A stretch of 64,000 nucleotides of DNA, taken from Cucumibacter marinus DSM 18995 (GTDB lineage: Bacteria > Pseudomonadota > Alphaproteobacteria > Rhizobiales > Devosiaceae). The DNA is taken from assembly GCF_000429865.1 (NCBI RefSeq), contig NZ_KE386977.1, positions 367,393 to 431,392 on the forward strand. The letters run 5' to 3'. Shown one piece after another: positions 8,428 to 17,132 of the stretch (its first letter is position 1; every line of letters begins with the position of its first letter). The notes under the pieces were generated by a model. That model saw only the letters and a program-made list of their open reading frames with translations. It was not told where the DNA came from and did no database searches. A program made the position numbers and the translations under genes.

Positions 8428-9606
8428 GTGATCCATCGCCTCACGCAAAGCGCCCTTGACCGGCTGTCCTCACTGATCGCCTATCCCACCGTTTCTGCCG
8501 ACAGCAATCTCGGCCTGATCACCGATGTCGAAGCGGAACTCAAGGCGCTGGGTGCGCATACCGAACTCAGCCATGACGAAACCGGGCAGAAGGCCAATCT
8601 GTTCGCAACCCTCGGTCCGGCGGACGCCGATGGCGGCATCGTGCTCTCCGGCCACACCGATGTCGTGCCGGTCGAGGGTCAGGACTGGTCGAGCGATCCC
8701 TTCAGCGCGCAAATGCGCGACGGCCTGCTTTTCGGGCGCGGCAGCTGCGACATGAAGGGCTTCATCGCCTGCGCGCTGGTCCTCGCCCCCGAATTCGCCG
8801 ACCGCTCGCTTACCCGTCCGCTGCATTTCGCGTTCACCTATGACGAGGAAGTCGGCTGTCTCGGCGCCCAGGTCATGCTCGACCACCTCAAGGCGACAGG
8901 CCGCCGCCCGGCGACCTGCATCATCGGCGAGCCGACCTCGATGCGCATCATCAAGGGCCACAAGGGCTGCTGCGAATACACCACCCGCTTCACCGGTCTG
9001 GAAGGGCATGGTTCGGAGCCCGACAAGGGCGTCAACGCCGTCGAATATGCCGTGCGCTACGTGCACAAGCTGATGGAAACCGCTGAAAACCTCAAGCGCC
9101 GCGCGCCTGCCGACTCGCCCTTCAACCCGCCCTGGACCACCATCCAGATCGGCCGCATGGCCGGGGGCATTGCCCGCAATGTCATCGCCGGCCAATGCGA
9201 GGTGGATTGGGAAATGCGGCCCGTCAACCAGGCCGATTTCCGCTTTGTCAGCGAGCAGATCGAGGACTTCGTCATTCGCGAACTCCTGCCTCGCATGCGC
9301 TCGGTGCATCCCGAAGCCACGATCATTACCGAAGTGCTGGGAGAAGTCGCCGGGCTCGAACCCATGACCCGCTCGGAGGCGATCGAGCTGTGCGCCGCCC
9401 TCACCGGTTCCAATGAGGAACCCGAATGCGTGTCCTTCGGCACCGAGGCGGGGTTGTTTCAGCAGATGGGGATTTCGACGGTGCTGTGCGGGCCTGGTTC
9501 CATCGAGCAGGCCCACAAGCCGAACGAATTCGTCTCGGTCGATCAGATCTCGCAATGCCTGGAGATGATCGAAAACCTGGAGCCGCACCTGATGCGGGCT
9601 ACCTAA
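8428..9606 (+). CDS. M20-family deacetylase (ArgE/DapE type), in the place of DoeB/EutE
   Basis: The GTG at 8428 follows AAAGGAGG and gives 392 residues. It is an M20 metallopeptidase of the acetylornithine deacetylase type. The metal ligand motifs are intact: GHTDVVPV (H76, D78), GRGSCDMKGF (D108), DEEVG (E140, E141) and AHKPNEF (H363). Known ectoine loci usually carry DoeB/EutE, a deacetylase of the aspartoacylase/AstE family, at this place. This enzyme has a different fold, but N-acetyl-diaminobutyrate closely resembles N-acetylornithine, so it is a credible functional replacement. A true doeB could still lie left of the window. Biosynthetic ArgE is the alternative call. Confidence 0.85.
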   Translation: MIHRLTQSALDRLSSLIAYPTVSADSNLGLITDVEAELKALGAHTELSHDETGQKANLFATLGPADADGGIVLSGHTDVVPVEGQDWSSDPFSAQMRDGLLFGRGSCDMKGFIACALVLAPEFADRSLTRPLHFAFTYDEEVGCLGAQVMLDHLKATGRRPATCIIGEPTSMRIIKGHKGCCEYTTRFTGLEGHGSEPDKGVNAVEYAVRYVHKLMETAENLKRRAPADSPFNPPWTTIQIGRMAGGIARNVIAGQCEVDWEMRPVNQADFRFVSEQIEDFVIRELLPRMRSVHPEATIITEVLGEVAGLEPMTRSEAIELCAALTGSNEEPECVSFGTEAGLFQQMGISTVLCGPGSIEQAHKPNEFVSVDQISQCLEMIENLEPHLMRAT

Positions 9607-9612
9607 GAGCCA

Positions 9613-10692
9613 TCACCCGGCCGCAGCGTAGAGGTGATTGTCGAACTTGACCGGCTCGCTGACCACTCGGTCGGCCGCATCGATCAGCTGACCTTCCCCG
9701 GTCGAACGGTAGAATCCGCCTTGCGCCGAGGCAGCACCACACACGCTGGCAAGGGACTGTTCGGCCAAGACCGCACCGTTGCCATCGAGAACCAGCGCCG
9801 TACCCCCGACCGGCGATGTCACCATGACGCGGTCGCCTTCGGCGTTGGCGGCAACCGAGCCGACATAGTTCGAGAGTTTCGCCAGCACCGGGTCAGCGAT
9901 CGGCGCAAAATCAAGCGCGAGATCCGGCCCCGCCCGTGCGACAAGCGGCACCAGCCGGTCAGGCGCGCCCTGATACTGTCCGCCGACCCACACCGTGCCA
10001 TCGGCACCCGGCGCCAGATGGCGGAGCGAAAGCTGATGCAGATCCTGGTCAAGCGCCTGGGTGGCGATCACGTCCCCATGCACCGGATCGATGAAGGTGA
10101 GATTGGGCTGCATGATCGGGATATTCAGCTTCTGCCGGCCGAAATCGGGATGGGTTTCGATACCGCCATTGGCGATACACATCACCCTTCCATCCGCCGA
10201 CAGGGTCAGGTCGTGAGGCCCGATGCCATTGGACTCGAATTCGCCAACCCGCTGAAATCCGTCGGTCGCGTCATAGACCCCGATCACCCCGCGCGCCGCG
10301 TCATAATCGTTCTCGGTCGCATAGAGCAGCTTGCCGTCAGGCGAGAACACCCCATGCCCGAAAAAGTGCCGGCCCGGCACCGAGGTGATCGTGGCGAGAG
10401 TTTCGCCTTTCGGGCTCAAGACGATTGCGAAGGTGCCCGGCCGCCGCGCAAAGACCACCAGTCGGCCCGTCGTCCGGCATTGGGTGACGTCATGCCCCCG
10501 CCCCGGCAGATCGACCGTCGCGATCAGCCCGCCCGTCTCATCGAGCAGCGCCGCAGCATAGTCTCCGTCCGATTTCTGACAGGCCGAAACCAGCACCAGA
10601 TCGGCGCGTTCGAGCGCCAGCGCCCCCTGCGGCATCAGCCCGGCGGCAAAGCCGGCGCCTGCCATTTTGAGAAAATCGCGCCTCTGCCACAT
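9613..10692 (-). CDS. DUF1513 beta-propeller protein of the imelysin iron locus
   Basis: This 359-residue protein carries a Tat-type leader (RRDFLKM followed by a hydrophobic stretch) and a repeated beta-propeller-like body (HFFGHGVFSPDGKLLYATEN, GPHDLTLSADGRVM). It matches DUF1513, which is regularly found at the end of imelysin/di-heme iron-uptake operons. It is the last gene of the operon, 12 bases after the second imelysin, and converges with the deacetylase gene. Its biochemical role is unknown. A periplasmic location follows from the leader. Confidence 0.85.
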   Translation of the reverse strand: MWQRRDFLKMAGAGFAAGLMPQGALALERADLVLVSACQKSDGDYAAALLDETGGLIATVDLPGRGHDVTQCRTTGRLVVFARRPGTFAIVLSPKGETLATITSVPGRHFFGHGVFSPDGKLLYATENDYDAARGVIGVYDATDGFQRVGEFESNGIGPHDLTLSADGRVMCIANGGIETHPDFGRQKLNIPIMQPNLTFIDPVHGDVIATQALDQDLHQLSLRHLAPGADGTVWVGGQYQGAPDRLVPLVARAGPDLALDFAPIADPVLAKLSNYVGSVAANAEGDRVMVTSPVGGTALVLDGNGAVLAEQSLASVCGAASAQGGFYRSTGEGQLIDAADRVVSEPVKFDNHLYAAAG

Positions 10693-10704
10693 CGTCAGTC
10701 TCCT

Positions 10705-11799
10705 CTAGTCTCCATCAAGCGCGGAGAAGCCGACCGACAGGCCCAACTCAGCCGCGATCTGGTTGACCGCAACATTCTGGATCGAGCCGGTCAGGATGAT
10801 CAGATATTTGAGCCGCGCCAGCGCGTCCGGATCATCGAGCGCGCTCACGGCGTCGGTCTCGATGGAACCGATCGTTTCGAGGAAATTGTTCATCTCGAAC
10901 ACGAACGCCCCGCCGACATACCGGTTTTCGTCTTCCAGAAGGTCCGAAAGGCCCGAGACGATGAACAGCATGCGCAGCCCGGCAACGCTCGACTGCAGCG
11001 CCTCGAGGGTCAGCCCGGATCGGTAGTAAAGCGCCTGCCTGGGATTGCTCTCTTCCCCGTCGACACCGATGAAAGGTATCAGCCGCGTATCACGCAGCAA
11101 TTCAGCGCCGTGGACGAAAACACCGATAATCTCGCGCATGGCCTCTTGCTCGGTGCGATAATCGGCATAGCTGTCTTTGGGGTCGAGCAGGCGCGACCGG
11201 ATGCCGTCGACCGCGTCCCAGTCGGAAAGGGTTTCGCCCGCCGTGCGCTGGATGGTTGTGGCAATTGCCTCGCCATAGCGGCAACGGAACGCGCCCTCCG
11301 CGGTTGCCAGATCTTCGCTGCCGGTTCCGTGCAGCACGAATTCGAGCGCCAGCAATCCCTGCACCGCCACGCTTTTCTGCCTGAGCGTGTCGGGGTCGAT
11401 TGCGGTCTCGTCCTTGTTGCCGATGATCCCCTGGACCTGCCGCAGGCCAATGCCGCGCCGGTCGGGCCAGAACAGGATGCGCTCGAGCCGGTTGTCCGCC
11501 AGGATCGGCCCGAACCTGACCACCTCGATGCGCGACCAGGCCCGGACAAGCGCCTCGAACTGGTGCCGCGCCTGGCCAAGGGCCGCGTCGTCCGGCGCGT
11601 CGCAAAGCGCGCCGATCATATGCGCTTGCAGTTCGGCCTCCTGTTCCAGTCGTTCATAGCCAGGCAGAATGAACTGGTTGATTGACGCCCTGAGAATCTC
11701 GCGGTGGCTGGCCTCCGCACCGGCGTCCTGTTGCGCCAGGGCTCCGGAGACTAGCGGTAGCGAAATAAGGGCGGCGGCGATCAGGCGGCGAAATCCCAT
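10705..11799 (-). CDS. Imelysin-family periplasmic protein (second copy)
   Basis: This is a 364-residue secreted protein with a signal peptide ending near ALAQ and the four-helix repeats of imelysin (M75) proteins, including YERLEQEAELQAHMIGALCD and QGLLALEFVLHGTG. The HxxE metal motif present in the first imelysin of this operon is replaced here by LALE, so it may not bind metal in the same way. The ATG at 11799 overlaps the stop of the di-heme gene (TGATG), so translation is coupled. Imelysins of such loci are linked to iron acquisition. Confidence 0.86.
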   Translation of the reverse strand: MGFRRLIAAALISLPLVSGALAQQDAGAEASHREILRASINQFILPGYERLEQEAELQAHMIGALCDAPDDAALGQARHQFEALVRAWSRIEVVRFGPILADNRLERILFWPDRRGIGLRQVQGIIGNKDETAIDPDTLRQKSVAVQGLLALEFVLHGTGSEDLATAEGAFRCRYGEAIATTIQRTAGETLSDWDAVDGIRSRLLDPKDSYADYRTEQEAMREIIGVFVHGAELLRDTRLIPFIGVDGEESNPRQALYYRSGLTLEALQSSVAGLRMLFIVSGLSDLLEDENRYVGGAFVFEMNNFLETIGSIETDAVSALDDPDALARLKYLIILTGSIQNVAVNQIAAELGLSVGFSALDGD

Positions 11800-13319
11800 C
11801 AAAGACTCTCCAGGAAGGTCAGAACTGCATCACGGTCGGCGGCATCGAGCGCGGCGAAGCCGTCACGGGCGGCCTGCGCCTCGCCCCCATGCCACAGAAT
11901 TGCTTCGGTCAGCGAGCGGGCGCGCCCGTCATGCAGGAACAAGGTATGCCCTGAAACGGTCTCGGTCAGCCCGATCCCCCAGAGCGGCGGTGTGCGCCAT
12001 TCATAGCCATTGGCCGTTCCCTCGGGCCGATGGTCGGCCAGCCCCTCGCCCATGTCGTGCAGCAGCATGTCGGTATAGGGCCAGATCAACTGGAACTTGA
12101 GCGCATCAATCTCCGCCTCGCGGCTGGTCACATATTTCGGTCGATGGCAGCTTGTGCAACCGAGCCCGTAGAACAGTTCCTTGCCCGCCAGCACCGTCGG
12201 ATCATCGACATCGCGCCGCGCCGGCACGGCCAGGTTCTGCGAGTAGAACGTCACCAGATCAAGCACCGGATCGGGCGCTTCGGTCTCCCCGAGCCGGGCC
12301 TGTTCCCCGGTCTGGGCAGCGAGGCAATCGGGCTGGTTCGCCGTGCAGTCCCCATGCGGCTTGTTTACCAGCGGGGTCGAGATGCCGATATCCCCGGCAA
12401 AGGCGCCCGCGGTCTGCGCCCGGACCGACGGCGCGCCGGATTTCCAGCCGAAACGCCCCAGCACAACCTCGCCGGTCTCCGGGTCGCGCACATGCCGCAA
12501 CCGCCCCGAGATCCCGTCGCTATCCGCATCGTCCGGATCGGCCCAGGCGGCAATATCAGCTTCCGGTACAGCTTCAAGAAGCCCCAGACCGATCATCGGC
12601 GGCGCGATCCGGGGCGAGAACATCGCATCGGGATGCAGCTCTCCATAGCCAGGATCGGTGAGCGCATATTCGGGCGCGCGCAGGCTGACGACGGTGCCGT
12701 CGTCCAGCGTCACCTCTTGTTCGGTATAGGTGATCTCCATGGTGCCTTCGCCGTGTAGCCCGGGCACCGCAAGGTCCTGGATCTGGGTGCCATAGGTCGG
12801 CTCGGCGATCACGTCGGTCTCGAGATTGGCGATCATCGCCTCTTCCTCGGGGGTCGATGGCGGCACCGATACCCTGAGGAACATCGAGGCCGAGCTTTCC
12901 TCGATCCCTTCGGGTGGATGCCCGCGTCCATCCTTCAAGTGACAGGACTGGCAGGCCCGCGCATTGAACAGCGGGCCAAGCCCGTCAGAGGCTTGTGTCG
13001 AGGACGGCGACGACACCCAGAGCTTGCGGAACAGCGCATTGCCGAGCTTGAACGTCTCTTCCTCGGCAAAGCTGATATTGGCGGAGAAATTGGAAAATGC
13101 GTCGCGATTGATCTTTTTCCGCGAGGTCGCGGCCCCGCCCTGCATCGCCTCGAAGGGCTCGGCCTCGGTGAAATCCTCGGCCGGCGCGGTGACCGCTGCG
13201 ACCCGTGCAAGATCCTCATCGGTCAGATCGGTGCGGACCGGCGCATCGTTTCCGGCAAAGGCGGCCGCAACGAACAGAGCGGCGGTGCCGACGGCAAAAG
13301 CGAGTGTTGTACGGATCAT
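11799..13319 (-). CDS. Di-heme oxidoreductase-like cytochrome c (DUF1111 family)
   Basis: The preferred ATG at 13319 gives 506 residues starting with a clean signal peptide (MIRTTLAFAVGTAALFVAAA). Two c-type haem motifs are visible, CQSCH at 123-127 and CTSCH at 388-392, with the DUF1111 segment KSGAPSVRAQTAGAFAGDIG between them. It is a periplasmic di-haem protein related to MauG-like peroxidases, encoded between two imelysin genes, and probably handles redox chemistry of iron uptake. The frame extends upstream to 13574 but that stretch looks non-coding. The 274-base gap to the upstream imelysin holds a GGACGG/CCGTCC dyad near 13449-13462. Confidence 0.87.
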   Translation of the reverse strand: MIRTTLAFAVGTAALFVAAAFAGNDAPVRTDLTDEDLARVAAVTAPAEDFTEAEPFEAMQGGAATSRKKINRDAFSNFSANISFAEEETFKLGNALFRKLWVSSPSSTQASDGLGPLFNARACQSCHLKDGRGHPPEGIEESSASMFLRVSVPPSTPEEEAMIANLETDVIAEPTYGTQIQDLAVPGLHGEGTMEITYTEQEVTLDDGTVVSLRAPEYALTDPGYGELHPDAMFSPRIAPPMIGLGLLEAVPEADIAAWADPDDADSDGISGRLRHVRDPETGEVVLGRFGWKSGAPSVRAQTAGAFAGDIGISTPLVNKPHGDCTANQPDCLAAQTGEQARLGETEAPDPVLDLVTFYSQNLAVPARRDVDDPTVLAGKELFYGLGCTSCHRPKYVTSREAEIDALKFQLIWPYTDMLLHDMGEGLADHRPEGTANGYEWRTPPLWGIGLTETVSGHTLFLHDGRARSLTEAILWHGGEAQAARDGFAALDAADRDAVLTFLESL

Positions 13320-13593
13320 CTCGGTCAATTCGTTTGCGCCAGGAAAAGACATCACCGCGCGGGCGTGGCCGGCGCCGAGGCACCACGCCCAAAGGGTCTT
13401 TGACAGACGCCCCGGGCGTCGAGCAGACGACGGTCCTGGACATGCATAGGACGGGGCCGTCCCGCCGGGCAATGTCTCGCAAGGCCGCAGGGGCCCCGCG
13501 CGGGTTCTGGACGCGGCCGCAGGCCGCGGAATACCCGCCGGCGCGCCATCACTTGGGGGCGCCGGCGGTGTCATCGGGTTCAGGCCTCAAGGC

Positions 13594-14895
13594 CTACTGG
13601 AATACCGCGTTGGGGCTGTCGAGGCTGTCCGACCCCTCGATGCTCACATCACCGAGATCGAGAGCGGTCACCACGCGTTCGATCGACCGGGTCTGATCGA
13701 CCAACCCGTCAATGACGGCCTGCACCACCTGATGACCGGTCTCATTGCCTTCGGCGATGAGCTGGTCATAAGTCTCACCCGCGGCGCCCTTGGCCGCCAT
13801 GATGCGCATCCGCGCCATGGTCACGCCAAGCTTGGTGCGCATTTCGCGGTCGAGAGCGGCATCGGTTTCAGCCACATAGTCCGCGAGCGCAGGCCCCTCG
13901 AGAGTGGTGCCGTCCATGCGAATATAGCGACCGAGATAGATGTTCTGAATGCCAACGGCATCGAAATAGTGCGAGGCATGGGTGTTGTCCGAGAAGCAGT
14001 CATGCTCTTCCTCGGGATCGTGCAGCAACAGCCCCAGCTTCATGCGTTCACCGGCCAGTTCGCCATAGCTCAGCGAGCCCATGCCGGTCAGCATCGCGGT
14101 CAGGCCGGTCTTCGGATCGCCGCCGGTCACCGCCAGCCGGGCATCGCCATCGGCGGCCCAGGCATCGACCATTTCGCGAAGGTCCGACACCAGCAACTCA
14201 CTCGCCGCCTTCAGATAGTCGCGGCGGCGGTCGCAATTCTCGTTGGTGCACTCGGTCAGGCTGTAATCGGTAGCCGGGCGCTCGCCGGCGCCGGGCTCGG
14301 TGCCGTTGAGGTCCTGGCCCCACAACAGGAATTCGATGGCGTGATAGCCGGTCGCCACATTCGCTTCCACCTGGTCAGCCTCGTGCAGCACATCCGAAAG
14401 CACTTCCGGGGTGATGAGGTCGATCGTCACCTCTTCGCCATTGATGACGAGGTTTGGGTTGGCCACCACATTGGCCGAATACAAGGGGTTGGAGTCGCTT
14501 TCGCTGCCATAGCCCGGATCGACATAATCGATCAGGCCCTCATCGAGCGGCCACGCATTCACCCTGCCCTCCCAATCATCGACGATCGGGTTGCCGAAGC
14601 GATAGACCTCGGTCTGCTGATAGGGGACGCGCGCAATGATCCAGGCCTCGCGGGCAGCCTCGAGGTTTTCCTCGGTGGTTTCATTGAGCAGCTTCTCGAT
14701 CGCATCATCAAGATCGAGCGCGGCGATCAGCGAATCCTGATAGGCGGCCAGCGCGATATCGGCATAGTGGGTCACCACCGCAGAGGCGGAAACGCCCGCT
14801 TCTTCATCCTGCGCCAGCGCCACGCCGGCAGGACCAGCCAGCGCGGTCAGCAGCGCCAGAGTAGCGCTCAAGCCAGCGCTTTTCATAAGGGTCAT
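13594..14895 (-). CDS. Imelysin-family iron-regulated protein (first gene of iron operon)
   Basis: This 433-residue secreted protein has a signal peptide ending in ALAQ and the imelysin (peptidase M75-like) fold. It includes the diagnostic HxxE in GYHAIEFLLWGQD and the conserved ERPATDYS region followed by a cysteine pair (CTNENC). ATG 14895 follows GGAAGGAG. It resembles IrpA/ICMP-type proteins found in alphaproteobacterial iron loci. An Irr-box-like element lies about 120 bases upstream, so expression should rise under iron limitation or be tuned by haem status. Confidence 0.9.
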   Translation of the reverse strand: MTLMKSAGLSATLALLTALAGPAGVALAQDEEAGVSASAVVTHYADIALAAYQDSLIAALDLDDAIEKLLNETTEENLEAAREAWIIARVPYQQTEVYRFGNPIVDDWEGRVNAWPLDEGLIDYVDPGYGSESDSNPLYSANVVANPNLVINGEEVTIDLITPEVLSDVLHEADQVEANVATGYHAIEFLLWGQDLNGTEPGAGERPATDYSLTECTNENCDRRRDYLKAASELLVSDLREMVDAWAADGDARLAVTGGDPKTGLTAMLTGMGSLSYGELAGERMKLGLLLHDPEEEHDCFSDNTHASHYFDAVGIQNIYLGRYIRMDGTTLEGPALADYVAETDAALDREMRTKLGVTMARMRIMAAKGAAGETYDQLIAEGNETGHQVVQAVIDGLVDQTRSIERVVTALDLGDVSIEGSDSLDSPNAVFQ

Positions 14896-15012
14896 TCAGT
14901 TCTCCTTCCGGGGTCAAGGTCCGGGGTGTGGTTCGGCGAAGCCCCTTGAAGACGGCTCCGGCCCACCTGACCTACCCATGTCATGATCGAAATTCAATAA
15001 TAAAATCAATAA

Positions 15013-15029
15013 TTTATAAGCATTCTAAA
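15013..15029 (-). promoter_or_regulatory. Irr box (ICE motif) candidate upstream of the imelysin operon
   Basis: Read on the minus strand the site is TTTAGAATGCTTATAAA. The rhizobial iron control element bound by Irr is TTTAGAA, three bases, TTCTAAA, so this differs at one position. It lies in an A+T-rich stretch 118 bases before the imelysin start, a suitable place for an activator or repressor. Confidence 0.7.
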
Positions 15030-15053
15030 CTGGCACGCGCAACCATCTGTGAT

Positions 15054-15608
15054 TCAAGCGGAAAATCTCGCACGGGATTTTGGCCAATATCCGGCCTCCT
15101 CCAGAAGCCGGGCCGCTTCGAGCCGCGAAGGACGATCCGCAACCGGGTCTTCGATCCGGGCAATCGCCTCGAGCATTTCGACGTAGTCAGACGCAATCCC
15201 GTGTTCACGGGCGCCTGCGGCAACCAGCCCCCAATACCAGTCATAGGGTGGGATATCGCCGAAAAGATCTTTCTCGTCCGGCAGGTAGGTCATCACGGTG
15301 CGCGCGGCCCCGTCCGGCATCATCACGCCAAACGCATCGTGGCGGTGATATTCGACACCGAGATTCTCAAACCGGTCGAGCACCGCCACATCGGCAATGC
15401 TGAGATCGAAAAGCACCCCATGCGCCACATGTCCAGCCGCCGGCACGATGCCCGCCTTGCCGGACCCGTCGCTGCAGGTCTTGGAGGCCACCAACCGGTA
15501 ATCGGGAACCGAGGCGATCCCCACAGGCTGCGCCGAGGCGCAACGCGCCACCAGCCGCCCGGTTAGCATGTTCGAACCATAGGCGAGATAGGTCACGGTC
15601 TCGGTCAT
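15054..15608 (-). CDS. Gamma-glutamylcyclotransferase-like (AIG2/GGCT fold) protein
   Basis: This 184-residue cytosolic protein starts with the GGCT signature LAYGSNM, contains VAHGVLFDLS and DRFENLGVEYHR, and ends with a conserved helical tail. The fold is shared by gamma-glutamylcyclotransferases, which release 5-oxoproline, and by maintenance enzymes for gamma-glutamylamines; the exact substrate cannot be told. It lies between the iron operon and the L,D-transpeptidase gene on the same strand, about 50 bases after the latter. No functional link with either is evident. Confidence 0.8.
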   Translation of the reverse strand: MTETVTYLAYGSNMLTGRLVARCASAQPVGIASVPDYRLVASKTCSDGSGKAGIVPAAGHVAHGVLFDLSIADVAVLDRFENLGVEYHRHDAFGVMMPDGAARTVMTYLPDEKDLFGDIPPYDWYWGLVAAGAREHGIASDYVEMLEAIARIEDPVADRPSRLEAARLLEEAGYWPKSRARFSA

Positions 15609-15659
15609 CGGGGCAGCTGGACTCCTTGAAGGCGTGCGGTCAGGAAGGATGCGGCGGGA

Positions 15660-16379
15660 TCAAACCACAACCACGCGGGTGCCGACAGGGGTGTTGTTGT
15701 AAAGGTGAACGATGTCCTGTTGCAAAAGGCGCACGCAGCCCGAGGACACGGCCTTGCCGATCGACCAGACTTCCGAAGTCCCGTGCAGGCGATAAAGCGT
15801 ATCGCGCCCGCCATCATACAGATAGAGCGCACGTGCACCGAGCGGATTGCGCGGCCCCGGCGGCATGCCATAGCGGTATTCTTCAAGCTCGGGCTGCCGC
15901 TCGATCATCGCCGAAGGAGGGGTCCAGGTCGGCCACTCCGCTTTGCGCCCGACACGGGCGCGGCCTGACCAGGCAAAACCCTCGCGGCCGATACCGCAGG
16001 CGTAGCGCATGGCCCGCCCGCCCGACTGCACATGATAAAGCCGCCGCTCGCCGGTCCGCACCACGATGGTGCCCGGCGCTTCCCCTGTCGGGTCGGCAAC
16101 CTCGCGTCGCCACAGGGTCGGCGGAAACCGCAAGGGCGAGATCCCTGCGACCTCGAACCGTTCCTCAGGCATCGGGCCGTACATAGTCAGGAAGGCCGGA
16201 TCGAGATCGTCCTGCAGCTGATCGAGCCGGGCCGTGAACCCGTTCGGTCCGGTTGCACAGCCTGCCAGTCCCGCGGCTCCGGCCAGCGCCACCCCGCCAG
16301 TCAGAAAACGCCGCCGGTTCAACAGTCCGGCAGGGTTTTCCGCCGCTTCATGTCGCGTCTGCTTGGTCTTCAGGCCCAT
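15660..16379 (-). CDS. L,D-transpeptidase (YkuD) with Tat and lipobox leader
   Basis: The ATG at 16379 has GGAG seven bases upstream and gives 239 residues; ATG 16394 is an alternative. The leader combines a twin-arginine motif (RRRFLTGG) with a lipobox (LAGC), which predicts a Tat-exported lipoprotein. The catalytic YkuD motif appears as HGTSE followed by SSGCVRL, with the active cysteine in place. The enzyme should cross-link peptidoglycan or attach proteins to it on the outer face of the inner membrane. Related alphaproteobacterial proteins have the same leader layout. Confidence 0.9.
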   Translation of the reverse strand: MGLKTKQTRHEAAENPAGLLNRRRFLTGGVALAGAAGLAGCATGPNGFTARLDQLQDDLDPAFLTMYGPMPEERFEVAGISPLRFPPTLWRREVADPTGEAPGTIVVRTGERRLYHVQSGGRAMRYACGIGREGFAWSGRARVGRKAEWPTWTPPSAMIERQPELEEYRYGMPPGPRNPLGARALYLYDGGRDTLYRLHGTSEVWSIGKAVSSGCVRLLQQDIVHLYNNTPVGTRVVVV

Positions 16380-16466
16380 GACGTTGCTCCGCATCTCAAT
16401 TCACCGGCATATGAACTGCTACCGGTCCCTTGCGTCCAAAACACGGCAGGCCGGCCTCAGGTTCAA

Positions 16467-16949
16467 TCACGCCGGTTCGAGATCGGCGGTCGAGAACAGA
16501 ACCGAGAATGCCTCACACCAGATGACAACCGAGTTAAAGCGTCCCACATCCGCATCGGCCGGCACAGTGTAGTTCTGGTCCCCATCTGTGCCCTTGAGCG
16601 GCCCGAGGGACAAATAGGTCGAGGCCGTGACGTCCGAACTGGATTGAATATTCTCCGCTTCCACCAGCCAGACCTTGAGATCCGGCCCATTGGTGCCCGA
16701 GAAATCGGTCATCCTCAGGGTAACCGTCCCATCGGCGCCGCGGAACAGGCTGACATCGCCCGAACCCTTGTGCACCGCGTCGGCATCGCGGAACGCCCCG
16801 GACGCCAGGACCGCTGTTTGCGCTTCGGCCGAAAGGCTTTCATTGACCTCGACCCGCGTCCACAGCGGCGAGGCCAGCCACCAGAACACGGCCCCTGCCA
16901 CAAAGCCGATGGCCCCGGCAACCAGCGCCACTATCACCAGACGTCTCAT
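16467..16949 (-). CDS. DM13-domain protein, membrane-anchored
   Basis: This 160-residue protein has one N-terminal membrane helix (residues 3-27), then a DM13 domain with GSGDVSLF, FSGTNGPDLKVWLV, GPLKGTDGDQNYTVP and VIWCEAFSVLFS. DM13 domains have been proposed to act in electron transfer through their conserved cysteine, here in the IWC motif. The gene is divergent from the cytochrome b/molybdoenzyme pair, which also faces the periplasm, so a shared redox role is possible but not shown. Confidence 0.83.
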   Translation of the reverse strand: MRRLVIVALVAGAIGFVAGAVFWWLASPLWTRVEVNESLSAEAQTAVLASGAFRDADAVHKGSGDVSLFRGADGTVTLRMTDFSGTNGPDLKVWLVEAENIQSSSDVTASTYLSLGPLKGTDGDQNYTVPADADVGRFNSVVIWCEAFSVLFSTADLEPA

Positions 16950-17132
16950 GATATCCTCCCTGCCCGGGAAAAGGCGTTCCCATTCCCTTGAATGCCCATG
17001 CTAGCCGTGTTGGAGCTTAACCGGAACGCCGTTCACTGAATGCTCAGCGACAGTTGATGAGCGGTGAGTGGCGTATGGGCACGGCGAAACTATGCTGGGG
17101 CCCGATCCGTAGTTTCGGTGAGGACAAGGAAA

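Noticed and set aside
9634-11685. A 683-codon plus-strand frame over the DUF1513 and imelysin genes
   Set aside because: Composition is that of an antisense shadow; both minus-strand genes have leaders, family motifs and overlapping or closely spaced start/stop signals.
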